Both the position numbers and the translations under genes were made by a program. DNA of 64,000 nt from Larix kaempferi (taxonomy: Eukaryota; Streptophyta; Pinopsida; Pinales; Pinaceae): NCBI GenBank assembly GCA_027924585.1, contig BSBM01000597.1, forward strand, positions 6,029,501 to 6,093,500, given 5' to 3'. Shown one piece after another: positions 1-11,303 of the stretch. Under the pieces are notes generated by a model, which made no database searches, had not been told where the DNA came from, and was given only the letters and a program-made list of their open reading frames with translations. Position 1 is the first letter of the stretch; every line of letters starts with the position of its first letter.

Positions 1-1452
1 GGGCAAAGATATGTTGCTGGCTACTTCTTTTTCAGGAGTTTGGTTTTGAGGTGATTGTGAATCCAAGATGCTTGAACACTGGGCCAGATCATCTATCATG
101 GATTGAGAGAGGAGAGGAACCAACCAACATTAAAGACGGGTTTCTCGATATGCAACTGTTTAAGGTTCAAGTAGCTGATGATTACTATGAAGAAATCATT
201 TAGTTCCTGGCAATAGGAACCACACCAGAGGGGTTCACCACCAGTAAGAAGAAGCAGCTGGTGGTCAAGGCTACAGATTTCCAGCTGATTGCAGGACAGT
301 TGTACAAACTGGGCTCAGACGATATCTTGAGGTGCTACATCTTGCCTCATGAGTAAGGGAAGATCTTGTTGGAGGCACATGCAAGAGTGGCTAGTGGGAA
401 CTACGGTAGTCGTGCGACTACCCGAAAGGTGCCTCGTGCAGGGATTTGGTGGCCCACACTTCAAAATGATGCGAGGATTATGCATGGACCTACAATGTCT
501 GTCAAAGAACTAGGAAACCCTCCAAGAGGGATGAGATGCCATTAATACCTCAAGTGACACTGCAGCCATTTGATAAATGGGCAGTGGATTTCGTGGGACC
601 TACCAACCCACCTGGGAAGTGCACTGGTGCATGATACATAATCACAGCAACAGATTATTTGACAAGATGGGCGGAGGCTACACTAGTCGTAGATTGCACC
701 GCTACAATAACAGCCCGTTTCTTGTTCGACAACATTGTCACTTGGTCTAGTTGCCCGAAGGTATTGATGAGTGATCAAGGCAGCCATTTCATCAATCGCA
801 ACATCAATGCATTGACCATAAAACTGCAGATACAACATAAGAAGAGTATGCCATATCACCTGCAGGAAAATGGGACAGTATAAGCTTTCAACAAGGTCTT
901 GGAGCATGCGCTGACCAAGGTTTGTAATGCGAACTGCGTCGACTGGGATTTGAAGATTCCATCATTTTTGTGGGTATATCGCACCACTTGTAAAAGGTTG
1001 ATGGGACAGACACCATTCAAATTGGTGTATGGGAAGAAGCGATTATGCCTATGGAGTACATTGTTCCGAGTCTATGCATAGCAGAAGTGATAGGCATGGA
1101 TAATGAAGCGGCATTAGGAGAACATATAGCGAAGCTACTACAGCTTGAGGAAGCCCGCTTTATCGTATGTTTTCACCAGAGCGTGGAGAAGGACTGGAAA
1201 AAGGATTGGAATGATAGCCATATCAAGAACAAATAGTTTCAGCAGGGTGACTTTGTGCTATTGTATGACAGCAATTTCATGAATCATCCAGGGAAATTGC
1301 AAATGCATTGGCTTGGTCCATATCACATCAGTAGCATCACTTCAGGAGGCGCAGTACAACTGCAGTAGTTAGATGGAGAGATGCTCCCAGAGTTGGTAAA
1401 TGGTAGCAGGTTGAAGCCCTACAGGACGGGCTTGGAGTGGCACAATGCCTGA
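1..1452 (+). pseudogene. Tat-type Ty3/gypsy pol, 3' part, broken
   Basis: The left end is cut by the window. The + strand gives the tail after RNase H (LNTGPDHLSWIERGEE near 75-120), a zinc-binding region (about 360-530) and the integrase core (WAVDFVGPT near 580, DYLTRWAEA near 655, LMSDQGSHF near 765). The integrase C-terminal region follows, ending near 1430 in NGSRLKPY. This order and wording fit the Tat lineage of plant gypsy elements. Damage: in-frame stops at 201-203, 354-356, 632-634, 881-883 and 1234-1236, with frameshifts near 478 and 1040. The stop at 881-883 falls where the third catalytic acidic residue (the E of DDE) is expected. Gag, protease and RT lie off the window, if they survive. 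The element is surely dead; the lineage call rests on recalled family motifs. Confidence 0.85.
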
Positions 1453-1573
1453 GTCGTATCGGGAAAAACAAAAAAAGAGTGTGCAGGATGCTAGGTGGCA
1501 GGATGGCGCACCAGCGGGACCAGAAGGAACAAGTTGAAGTGCTTGTATTGTAGCTTGGGAGCAAGTCTGCGAC

Positions 1574-3420
1574 TGTTGTAGGGTCGCGATCCCATCAAAT
1601 CAGCAATCATTATGAATCATTAGCAAATGGAACTTTTTCTTTTGGCAGTTATGATCGTTAGCTAGCCCGGATTGGCGCTAGAGTAAAGCACATTTGGCAC
1701 ATGGAACACACTATAGCAGCATGGCTAGTGGCACCAGGGGTGATGGTTCACACACTTTGGCATGAATGAAAGCTACTAGGAGTATGGTTTCCACTCCACA
1801 CGTTAGGAGTCTGGTCTACACACGTCGGGACCAGCAGATTGGAATGATTGGCACCTTACGTGAATGGGTTTGCGAATGATTTTCGAGGTAGATGCCCATA
1901 TGTGGGCAATGCATAAATAGAGGAACCAGATGCTAGCTAAGTAAAGAGCTATCTAACAGATGAGAGGAATTCATGTTGCGAGAGGGTCAAGCATCTAGCT
2001 AAGTTAGGAATTCCAAGGAGGCTGTGGAAATGATCCATTTCATTTCATGTGGTAGCACACCAGGTGCACTAAGGGCCTGAACGATGAGTGTGCATGAGCA
2101 CCTAGAGCAAAAAGTGGCATGGACACTCAGGTGTCATAGAGGTGAAGTCTCATCCGAGATGTCTAGGCATGTGGTGGTAGTTAGAAGCTTCATGGTCCCT
2201 ACGACCACTAAAATGACGAGGGTGGCATCCCCATGGTCCAGGTAGTATGTGCTCCTAGGTGCAAAATATATGTGCCAGAGTAGTTGGCCTGTTTTGCACC
2301 TCAGCATCGTTCGTCAACTTTTCCTCAGTTTGCACCAGGTTCCCAGAGACTGGACGATGAGTTTGAGAAGCACATGACAATAAGCTGGAAGATCACTGCT
2401 TTAGGGTGAGAAGTACATGACCGCGAGCCGACGATCCTCGTAGTAGGATGAGCAGTACACAATAGCAAGATCCTGACAGCAATAACAGTTGCAAAGACAT
2501 AGTCCAGTGATAGACGAGTCCGAGTACACCATGTCCATTTGATGTGGCTCGAGGGTGAGCCACAAGATTGTGTTGGGGTCCTGTTGGTAGGAAGTTTGAT
2601 GAGTCAGCATCGCAGCATCGCAAATGATGCGCAAGGATAAGGATATCGCGAAAGGAGGAAAATAGCGCACATGGCAATAGTACGTTTTGTAGTTTTTGGG
2701 TCACTTGGACCGCGTCATATGTATTTTGGGTCATTTGGACGTCATTATGTGAGATTTTGGGTCATCTTTTTGTAGATTTTGTTAAGAATTAGTTAAGCGG
2801 TTGCCTAAGTGGACCATAAATGTAAAGGCACAAGCCTATAAATAGATGTAGGATTGTAAGTGTTGAGAGGGCAAAGAATTGGAGAGCTTAATATTGAAGG
2901 ATCTGAAGATAGCTGAAGACTGAGAGTTGATGATTGAATATCTTGTTGTATCTGGGTTTTTTTGCAGAGATAAATATGATGTGACAGAGTTTTTGAGAAG
3001 AATCCTTGTGTCTTTTTCGTTTCTCTATGGTAAATGCATTATGCAATATGAATCTATGAATGTTGCGATGTTTCCTTGCTGCGATTAATGCTTTACTGTT
3101 ATATCTATTGCATATTTATGGTTCTGTCAATGATAAGATCCGTTGAATGATGTCATGATTATGCTTAATGCCTAAGTTGAATACTTAGATCTATTTTCTG
3201 AATGTTGCAATAAGTTGATCAGTGAATGCACAACATCCTCTTTCATTCAGCAGAAACATGGTTCCATCAACTCTCCCTTCAACATCTCAGGTGATACCTC
3301 ATCTACTCTGCAGGTGTTGCTGGACAGGGTTAAACCTATCTAGGCCAGTGCTCGGGGAGATCGCTGCGGGTTGGATGTCGATAGAGTGAGGAACCCCTGT
3401 TGACTACGTTTGTGTCAACA
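1574..3420 (+). repeat. Probable 3' LTR of the Tat-type element
   Basis: Non-coding sequence follows the integrase. A TG start (TGTTGTAGGG at 1574) and a CA end (GTGTCAACA at 3420) are plausible LTR borders. TATA-like boxes lie near 1912 (CATAAATAGAGG) and 2836 (CCTATAAATAG). No second copy is in the window, so the borders are inferred rather than shown by comparison. I see no gene inside. Confidence 0.4.
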
Positions 3421-4138
3421 AGGCCTACTCTTGAAAACTAGAGCACTACAAGGAATTCAAAAGTAACTTCCCACTAATAGACACACTATGACAATTTATG
3501 GATCAATCATGCACTTATTGCATACAAACACCAAATCAGGGCACATAGGAATACGGTTACAACTGGGATAAGCTTCGATACCACCATGTACATGAGATGG
3601 AAAAGGGAAATGTGGCACTTCTAGTCATAGACTACATCCTTGAATTTCATCCATGACAATGGACTAAAATCAGAACCACTCTCATATCGATACCGCTTGG
3701 TCCAAACAATGATAGAATCTCCCCTCTTACCGAGGCTGATACTCCATGACAAAGTAGTTATAGAGATATTAAGGGTTAGGTTACTTAGACAAGGAGATTT
3801 ACTGGATGATAGAATGATGGACTAATAGACCAATGGATTGTGCCATCCTCCAAATGAGAGATAACTTAAGAATGAATTTAATTTAGCTAATCGCTTACCT
3901 AATAAGAAATCCTCAGTCCCAATTTTGTAGGGCGACTAACACAATAAATCTCATACACACGCCTTCCATTCCCCAAGGTAATAAATTCCTCAAATACCTC
4001 CTTCTTGAAAGCATTAAATGATTGGGGAGCATGAGTCAACTTAGCTTCATGGGTTCAATACATCCCTCCCTATCCTTAGTAAAATCATGCCCCTTGCTCT
4101 TGTTTCCTTGCATAGTCAACTGTCGGTTTTCTTTATGA
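3421..4138. other. Non-coding stretch, no gene seen
   Basis: No convincing coding region or repeat boundary. A minus-strand stretch of about 48 codons at 3900-4040 stays open but matches no family I recognise. The text GATACCACCATG near 3575 resembles sequence beside retroelement primer sites, which suggests more degraded LTR-element debris. Confidence 0.4.
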
Positions 4139-4945
4139 TGTAGGACAATCCTTCGACATGTGGGTTCTGAGCCCACTTGAATGTCTTTAGGAATGCCATC
4201 TACAGGTCGACACAGTTACAAATACTCCATGTAAACAATGTATTTCCAGTCGGGAGATGATTATCTATTCCACAAGGTTTAACATCTTCTTCACGAGTTT
4301 TCTCATTAACTTAAACCTGCGATTTCTTTTATGCAACACAATAATATCTTTCATGAAAATGATCTTGTAGGTTTCTGATTCCATATAACTGAACTTAAAT
4401 TAAGAAATTAACACCTCATTCACAGTGAATTTATAATAATAAAACCAACGGTGGAATTCCATGAACATAAAATTCATTTTCTCAAAATTTAACTAAGGAT
4501 TTGATATTGATTCACTGCCAAAATAGTTATCAACCATTGGTTTCTCACAAAAATATTGATTTGGGCATGTGTTCATGTGCCAAGAAACGATTCACACACA
4601 GAATTACAAACAAAAAATATAAATTTCTTTCAACTCTATTCTTCAATCACTACATGATCATGACATCATGGCAAACCAATTTCACACCAGATTGGCCGTA
4701 GGCTACAGTTTATAACTGAAGATAATCCTCCAGTGCATCAACAAAATCCCTACAGATATGTAACCGATTTCTAATAATAGAAACCTTGGCTCTATCCTAT
4801 GAACCAAATCCTTATCTATTTGTTACATTCACATGAGGAATTACATTCGTTTATAATGGCATTCCTTCTAGAAGTCACATTTCGATCCATAGAAGCTTGC
4901 ATTTATATTTTGACTAAGGGTAGGTATATGCTCCTACATCAGACT
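4139..4945 (-). repeat. Gypsy A-type LTR, truncated copy
   Basis: This matches 5282-6095 along its length, for example both copies share the text GATTATCTATTCC followed by AACATCTTCTTCACGAG. The left border TGTAGGACAATCC (4139) matches TGCAGGACAATCC (5282). Similarity stops near 4945, so about 220 bp of the LTR's 5' part is missing. Confidence 0.8.
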
Positions 4946-5262
4946 CCTAGGGTACAAATTTTTAAGATCTCTTGTTCATATGTCTTGGTCTTCTTGTAAC
5001 AGCTTAACTCATGAGCAACAACAAAACCTCTGCAGTAACAAGTATTTCCTACTTGTTACATGATACCTCACTAAGCTTCTCTCCTCTAAGCTCAATATTT
5101 TGGAATCTCCTTATTTCTTTCCTTTGGAGCTGTATGAGCACTCCTTGCTCTAATATGCTGCAAATATTCTCACCTTCCTTTGTTGTTACCTGCACAATAA
5201 TAAATATCAAATTTACTTACGAGACTTGTACCTCCTTCCACTTGCAATGCATAATATTTTGT
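4946..5262 (-). other. Leader remnant after primer-binding site
   Basis: On the minus strand this follows the primer site at 5263-5274, so it should be 5' leader of a second element that used the 5282-6308 LTR as its 5' LTR. No open gag remains before the partial LTR begins at 4945. Confidence 0.5.
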
Positions 5263-5274
5263 GCTCTGATACCA
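5263..5274 (-). promoter_or_regulatory. Primer-binding site (initiator tRNA-Met)
   Basis: The minus strand reads TGGTATCAGAGC, the usual plant complement to the 3' end of initiator tRNA-Met. It lies 7 bases beyond the CA end of the LTR at 5282-6308. Confidence 0.8.
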
Positions 5275-5281
5275 AAAATGA

Positions 5282-6308
5282 TGCAGGACAATCCTTGGAC
5301 CTGTGGGTTCTGATCCCACTTGATTGTCTTTAGGAATTCCATCTATAGGATGACACAATTACAAATACATCATGTAAAAAATTTATTTGCAGGTGGGCGA
5401 TGATTATCTATTCCGCAAGCTTTAACATCTTCTTCACGAGTTTTCGCATTAACTTGAACCTGCGATTTCTTTTATGCAGTACAATAATATCTTTCAAGAA
5501 ACTTATCTTGCAAGTTTCCAATTCCATATAATTGAATTTGAATTAAACAATTAACGCATCATTCACAGTGAATTTATAATAATAAAACCAATCGTGGAAT
5601 TTCGTGAACAAAAAATTCATTATCTCACAATTTAACTGAGGATTTGGTATCGATTCACTACCAATCTAGTTTCCACCATTGATTGTTCACAACAATATTG
5701 ATATGGGCATATGTTCATGCATCAAGCCATGATTCACACACATAGAATTACAAACACAAAATATAAATTTCACTCAACTATATTCTTCAATCACTACATG
5801 ATCATGACATCGTGGAAAACCAATTTCACACCAGATTGGCCACATGCTCAAATTCCCGTAGGCTACAGTTTATAACTGAAGATAAGCCTCCAATGCATCA
5901 ACAAACTCCCTACAAATATATAACGGATTTCTAATAATATAAACCTTGACTCTATCTTATGAACTAAATCCTTATCTCTTTGTTACATTCACATGAGAAA
6001 TTACATCAACGACGTTCCTTCTAGAAGCCACATTTCGATCACTAGAAGCTTGCATTTAGATTTTGAATAAGGGTAGGTCTATTCTCATGCATCACTTTAT
6101 TATCATACACATGTATATCGCAATTACAATTCTACCATGCTTTTATCAGCACATGGCTCACTAACCATATCTACTGCTGAGGTATACATATCTATTTGGA
6201 ATATCCATGGTAGGGCCTTGGAATTGAGATCCTCACCATTTTCCTTACATTAATCAATGATATTACATCATTTACGTAGCATATTCCAAGGGGTCAAAAC
6301 AAGGGACA
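5282..6308 (-). repeat. Gypsy A 3' LTR (1,027 bp)
   Basis: On the minus strand it begins TGTCCCTTG at 6308, directly after the purine tract, and ends TGTCCTGCA at 5282. It shares about 800 bp with 4139-4945. It is at once the 3' LTR for the gag-pol to its right and, with the primer site at 5263, the 5' LTR for a remnant to its left. Confidence 0.8.
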
Positions 6309-6312
6309 TTAT

Positions 6313-6329
6313 AGTACCCCCCCCTTTGG
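6313..6329 (-). promoter_or_regulatory. Polypurine tract of gypsy A
   Basis: The minus strand reads CCAAAGGGGGGGGTAC just before the TG start of the LTR at 6308. This is the expected place for plus-strand priming in an LTR retrotransposon. Confidence 0.8.
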
Positions 6330-6860
6330 AATAACATTGTCCTCAGTGCTCTCTAGAACTAAAAAAAATGTGTATGCCTATCTCATGGCCTCCTCCATCT
6401 CCGACATAGACTCACTTGGAACAAATTTCCTCTCCTGCACCTTTACCTAGCCAATGGATAAGTTCTAGAGTGTATTCTACTTATTTCCTAGGATGTGCAT
6501 AGGCTCCACTTGGAACTCCCCATTGGGTTCCACCTGAATCACATTCCAACCAATGATGTGCTTAGGATAATGTATATACATTTTAAGGAATTAAACATGG
6601 AAAACATTATAAAGTTTCTATGTGCAGGAAATGCAATCCTATATGCAACTGGTCCTATCCTATCAGGGACTTCAAAATGCCCACAATTTCTTGGTGCCAA
6701 CTTGGCTCGCCCTCAAAGATTTAGAGAGATCTTATTTCAATTTAATATCAAATAAACATGGTATCCGACTCTAAATTATCTACGCATTATTTTCATATTT
6801 ACATATATATTCTACATGTCTTGGACTGCTTTCAAATTATGTATGATTTTAACTATTTCC
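6330..6860 (-). pseudogene. Gypsy A integrase C-terminus and chromodomain-like tail
   Basis: The minus strand in broken frames gives KLYNVFHV then LKMYIHYPKH (6560-6610), IIGWNVIQVEPNGEF (about 6510-6560), QVEPMHILGNK (near 6490) and VKVQ near 6445. The same blocks occur in order in the gypsy B tail at 20147-20471 (HNFFHRSFLKKY, VKVQWKHLSPEEATWE), which supports a chromovirus tail thought to guide integration into chromatin. Several stops interrupt it. The tryptophan and glutamate pair expected in the last motif is not readable here. Confidence 0.65.
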
Positions 6861-6916
6861 TGCTCCATTTCTTTGTGCATTTATGGCCCAAGCACCACTT
6901 TGTTCACTGGTTTTTC

Positions 6917-7600
6917 CTAACTCACTAGAGTATTGTATTTATTTCCATACATGGAATCAAATGGAAACATTCCCATTGATGTATGGTCACCATTGTTGTA
7001 AGCAAATTCAACCAGATGTATGTAATCCTCCCACTTGGATGGCTTATCCATCACATATATCCTTAACATATCTTCCATCACTTGATTTACCTTCTCGGTA
7101 TGACCATTTGTTTGAGGATGGTATGTTGTGCTGAAATTGAATTGATTTCCTAACTCCTTGAATACTCCCTTCCAAAAATTCGATGTGACTTTTGTATCCC
7201 TATAAAAAATTATTGCCTTAGGAATTCCGTGCAATTTGAATATTTCCTTCGTGAAAATCCTTGCAATGTCAGCAGTCTTATGCATGGAATTGACTGGTAT
7301 AAAATATGTTGATTTGGTCAACTTGTCCACCACCATCAAGATCAAGTCATGCTTCCTTAGTATCATTGGAATTCTTGTAATAAAATTCATAGATATTTCA
7401 TTCCAATTCCACTTAGGTATGGGCACTGGATACAGTAATCATGTCGAGTGTTGGTGCTCAGCCTTAACTTGTTAGCACTTCTAACATCTAGCTATATACT
7501 ACACAATATCCCTCGTCATAAGTGGCAAAAAATACAACTTCTTGGATGTTGTAATAGTATTTGGATAACCTGGGTGACCAGATTAGGGTGTCTGATGTAT
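6917..7600 (-). pseudogene. Gypsy A integrase
   Basis: The zinc-binding region is broken (GYPNTITTSKK near 7550, IARC and KC near 7480, KAEHQHS near 7450). The core is open from 7426 to 6917 and keeps all three catalytic acids: LMVVDKLTKS, IFYRDTKVTS and TNGHTEKVNQ. The fragment ends at MYGNKYNTLVS, matching the usual end of the core. Upstream stops and frameshifts separate it from RT, so no polyprotein could be made. Confidence 0.85.
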
Positions 7601-7749
7601 ATCATCCATCACTAACTTCTTCAATCCGATGCTTTCTAGAATGTACATCCATCCTTGGAAAATAAGAATTCCATATTCTTCCAACTGATATCCCTCACAC
7701 TTCTTATCTGGATTTCCTTTCTACGTCATGTAGTCACTTTCACATAGTT

Positions 7750-9200
7750 TTCATCTTCATTTGATACCTTGCTAACTCTTTCTTTGTGGTCAATGCTACA
7801 TAAGGTCATGGCTACTACATGAAATTTCCTATTGATCGCATCGGAAAATTTTTTTTCCTTACCATTGACATGCTTGGTTTCAAGGTTGAATTCACTTAGA
7901 AATTCTAACCATCTGGCATGCTAAGCATTCAGATTCAACTGATCAAACAAATACTTCAAACTCACGTGGTCAGTTCGCAACTCAATTTTTCTTATGAGTA
8001 GGTATGTCTCCACATCTTCAAGGCGTGCACAATGGCTACTAGCTCCAAATCATGCATCTCATAATTATTTTCATGATTCTTTAACCTTCTGGAATCATAA
8101 CATACAACATATCCTTCATGCATAAGTACCCCTACCCATCCTTCAATGTAGTCATCAACTCATACCACAAAATATTTCTTTGGATCTGCAATCTTCAAAA
8201 TAGGTGCACTGGTGTGTAATTCCTTTAGGACCTGGAAACTCTCCTCACATTTTTCAGACCGTGCGAAATTTACATTCTTCCTTTGTAAGGATATGATAGG
8301 ATGCACCACCATGGAGAAACCTTTGATGAATCTCCTATAATATCTTGTTAGTCCCATAAAATATTGAACATCTATCACATTCTTGGGCATAAACCAATTC
8401 ACTATAGCCTCAATCTTCTTAGGATCCACTGAAATTCCATCTGCCGAAATAACATGACCCAAATAATGAATCTTCTTTTGGTATAATTTTCATTTTCTTA
8501 TCTTGGTGTACAACTTATGGTCCCTAATATCCTAAGGTACCGTTATTTATTTGTGCTCTTCCTCAGTCTTGGAATAGATGAGGATGTCACTAGGAATACC
8601 AACAAAAATTTATCCAAATACTAGTTGAACACATTGTTCATGAGGCACATGAAAGTAGTCGACATGTTGGTGAGACCGAATGGCATAAATGAGAATTCAT
8701 AATGGCCATACTGAGTTCTAAAAGATGTCTTATGGATGTCCTCTTCTTTGATTCTGACTTGATGGTATCTTGACCTTAAGTCAATCTCGGATACTTGTTG
8801 GCTCCTTTTATCTAATCAAAGATATATTCTGTCCTGGGAAATCAGTACCTATTCTTGACTATGACCTTATTGAGTTTCCTATATCCAATACACAGTCTCA
8901 ATATTCCATCCTTCTTCATAATTAACAAAATGGGTGAATCCCATATTGACATGCTCAGTCTAATGTAGTTCTTATCCACTAGTTCTTGAAGTTGCATTTT
9001 AAACTCTACCAAATCTGGAGTGTTCATTTTGTAAGGGGACTTGAACATTGGGGCTATGCCTAGAACCATATTAATTGTAAATTTGATATCTATTTTGGGA
9101 GGCAGTCCTATCACCTCTTCTAGTAATACATCCTTAAACTCTAGAAGCATTGGAAAATATTATAATTTTGGTCCTCTATATTTTGTAGAATTGAATACAT
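7750..9200 (-). pseudogene. Gypsy A reverse transcriptase and RNase H
   Basis: The RT N-terminal part is open at 9150-8842 ([39 protein letters not shown]). The fingers and palm are readable in shifted frame near 8840-8640 ([32 protein letters not shown]). The catalytic box near 8580-8600 reads IPSDILIYSK where an IDD-type box is expected, and a frameshift lies beside it. The connection domain is open at 8462-8160 (GHVISADGISVDPKKI, RYYRRFIKGFS). RNase H follows to about 7750 (GVLMHEGYVVCYDSRRL, NYEMHDLE). Inactive. Confidence 0.8.
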
Positions 9201-9243
9201 GAGCAACATATACCTAACAATTCTTCTTGAAGTATCTTCCCAA

Positions 9244-9864
9244 CTACAAAATTGTAACTTTCCCGATTGAAACTTTCTTCAGCAAACCTCTTAGTAGTTG
9301 AGCCCTTCCTTCAGCATCAAGGCATTCAAGAAACTTGTTATAGTAGTCAATCTTGGTGCAGTGCTTTTCTAGACAATCCATGCCAATGAGAACATTGTAC
9401 AAGCCTAGTGGTAGGATGTTTAGATCTATTGCATTGGATAGACCATCCAACATTATAGGGAATCCTTCCACTACTTCAATTACCTTCATCTTTGTCAATG
9501 TGGCCATTTGAAATAGCCACAACTTGCCATGCTTACTACTCTTAAGCACGCAAACCTCATCAATATTAGGATGAATATAATGATTGAATCATGGGTCAAT
9601 CAAAATAGAAATAGACTGCACAACAATATTACTTATAACTTCAAACAATGTTGCTTGATGGTCTTCTTGATGATCATCCAAAGCTGTGTCGATTCTAGGA
9701 GTTGATCTTCCTATGTCCTCCACGATAACATCTTCTTCAATGTTATGCATCCTTTGAGGTTTCTCCTTCCCATGGGGAAAATCATATAGCTTATGATTCT
9801 CTCCACATCTCCAACATCGTTTTGGTTCCTTGGGTCTTCCTTCCATTGGCATAGTTTGTTGCAA
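9244..9864 (-). pseudogene. Gypsy A zinc knuckle and protease
   Basis: Two open blocks in the same frame. The first (9864-9589) has a zinc knuckle, CWRCGENHKLYDF, in which the last cysteine is phenylalanine, and ends at a protease start, ILIDP. The second (9549-9244) has the rest of a retropepsin-like fold (ILPLGLYNVLIGMDCLEKH). A stop at 9589-9591 separates the halves just after the catalytic aspartate. It resembles the gypsy B counterpart ([17 protein letters not shown]). Confidence 0.75.
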
Positions 9865-9899
9865 CCTACCTTGAGCTTTCTTATCCTATCGAACATTTT

Positions 9900-11038
9900 G
9901 TGACTAATTTTTGTAGGGTACAAGTGTAAATCCTTTCTTCCTTGAATCAAACTTTCCCTTGGGATTCCCTCTTCCTTCTTAATGTTCCTCGAATATTCCC
10001 TTCTTTTTTTCATAGCAATGCATAGCCTTCAAGATAGCATAATCCAAATTCTTGGGATCCACGAATTTGATTCTACCTCTATAATTCTAGAGAAGTCCAC
10101 TTTATAAGAATATCTGAATATTTACCTTCTCATTTAGGAGGTAATTCACATACCAAAGTAGCTCTAGGAACTTGTTTACATACTCCTCCATTGTCATTTG
10201 TCATATCTTTAGCTCACGGAATTCCTTATTCTTATTATCATAATACCTTTAGGAAAGGTATTTCTATTTGAAATGGTTTTCAAACCTCTTTCAGTCAATA
10301 TTCCTTTCTTTGATTCCCTTCACGTTTTGCAGGTGCTCCCAACAGATTGAAGTTTTTCGACTCAATTTAAGAATGGGGATCATAGCCTTCTTATGCCTGG
10401 AGAAATCATAGATCTTGTAGTACTTCTTCATTGCAAGAAGCCATGCTCCAACCTCCTATATTGTATTACTTTCTCCATCGAATGTAGGTGTATTTAACAT
10501 CCTTAATTCCCTAGAGGAATTCTTGTCACGAGTCTTACTTATCTTAAGACCTTCTATCTAATACCTCTAAAATATATGATGAGTTTTCTGATCTACTCAA
10601 TATGTTTCCTCAGGTGTCTGATGGAGGCATTATTATTATCCTCCTATGCAACCCTCTTTCTTGGCATCGAGATATTCCTCTAGTGTGACTTCTTGCACTC
10701 TTTCCGTCCTTTCTCACATTGTTTTGATTTGTTCCCAAATTAGCTTTCTACTGAAGGTCTGTTAGGCTCTACACAATGGAACTATTGATATGATCCTTCC
10801 CTTATTGCACCCTAGTCAACCTTTCATTGAAACTTCTCATATTATCAACCATATCCAGAGGTGTGATTTGTGCCCTCCTTCCAATGGATTCTATTTTTTC
10901 ATTACCACCTTGCACATTTTCTCCCACAACCTCTTCTTCATGATCATAGGGATCTTGCACATCATCCATGGTGATCATTCCACTAGATAACTTCTTGGTT
11001 CTTCTACTTACTTCCTCATCATCTTGCACAACATCCAT
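9900..11038 (-). pseudogene. Gypsy A gag (and uncertain 5' part)
   Basis: Broken frames give a capsid-like region: VGAWLLAMKKYYKIYDFS (near 10440), RYYDNKNKEFRELKI (near 10230), MTMEEYVNKFLELL (near 10180) and NYLLNEKVNIQIFL (near 10120). The same order occurs in gypsy B gag (EEKSKEFYDLKLGGMNM). Near 10820-10870 NMRSFNERLTRVQ looks like a gag N-terminal segment. The open stretch up to 11038 contains a short internal duplication (ACCATGGATG..TGTGCAAGAT occurs twice). Where gag ends and CACTA-derived sequence begins, between about 10880 and 11300, I cannot tell. Confidence 0.6.
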
Positions 11039-11270
11039 GGTGACTATTAATCTTAGTTTCCTCCGACATTAGATATTCACCTTGTTCTTCTACATCACAA
11101 ATCCATTCTTCAAATTTCGGAAAAGAATCACATCCTCCAATCATATCATGACGTCTGCGCTTTTGAGGTGGAGGATCTTGACTCCATTTTTCTCTCTCGT
11201 CTTCATATTTTATACATAGAATATGAACTAACAAGATAGTTAGACTAATAATATAAATGTGTAAATGCAA
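11019..11270 (-). other. Unrecognised 83-codon open stretch at the gypsy A/CACTA junction
   Basis: This stretch has a hydrophobic start (IISLTILLVHILC) and then an acidic part (CDVEEQGEYLMSEET). I do not recognise it. It lies between the end of the CACTA transposase fragment and gypsy A gag. It could be a 3' exon of the CACTA gene, a lost gag start, or chance. Confidence 0.25.
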
Positions 11271-11303
11271 TTCATTAAATAAATTATTGTGGAAAAATTA
11301 TGT

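Larger units (their letters stand above)
4139..11040 (-). mobile_element. Gypsy A: decayed chromovirus (Ty3/gypsy)
   Basis: The minus strand reads, from right to left: gag (about 10800-9900), zinc knuckle and protease (9864-9244), RT and RNase H (9150-7750), integrase (7600-6900), chromodomain-type tail (6850-6330), purine tract (6316-6329) and LTR (6308-5282). A primer site, a short leader and a second partial LTR (4945-4139) follow. No 5' LTR is visible to the right of gag, where the sequence runs into CACTA material near 11040. The frame changes several times, so this is older than gypsy B. Domain order RT-RNase H-integrase identifies Ty3/gypsy, and the tail after integrase identifies a chromovirus. 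Confidence 0.85.

Noticed and set aside
1337-1564. Minus-strand 75-codon frame and the 2393-2734 minus frames
   Set aside because: Antisense of the Tat element end and its LTR; no motif or codon pattern supports coding.
3471-3500. CACTAATAGACACACTA as the missing CACTA left terminus
   Set aside because: Only the first ten or so bases resemble the right end, and none of the subterminal GACTAA motifs follow.
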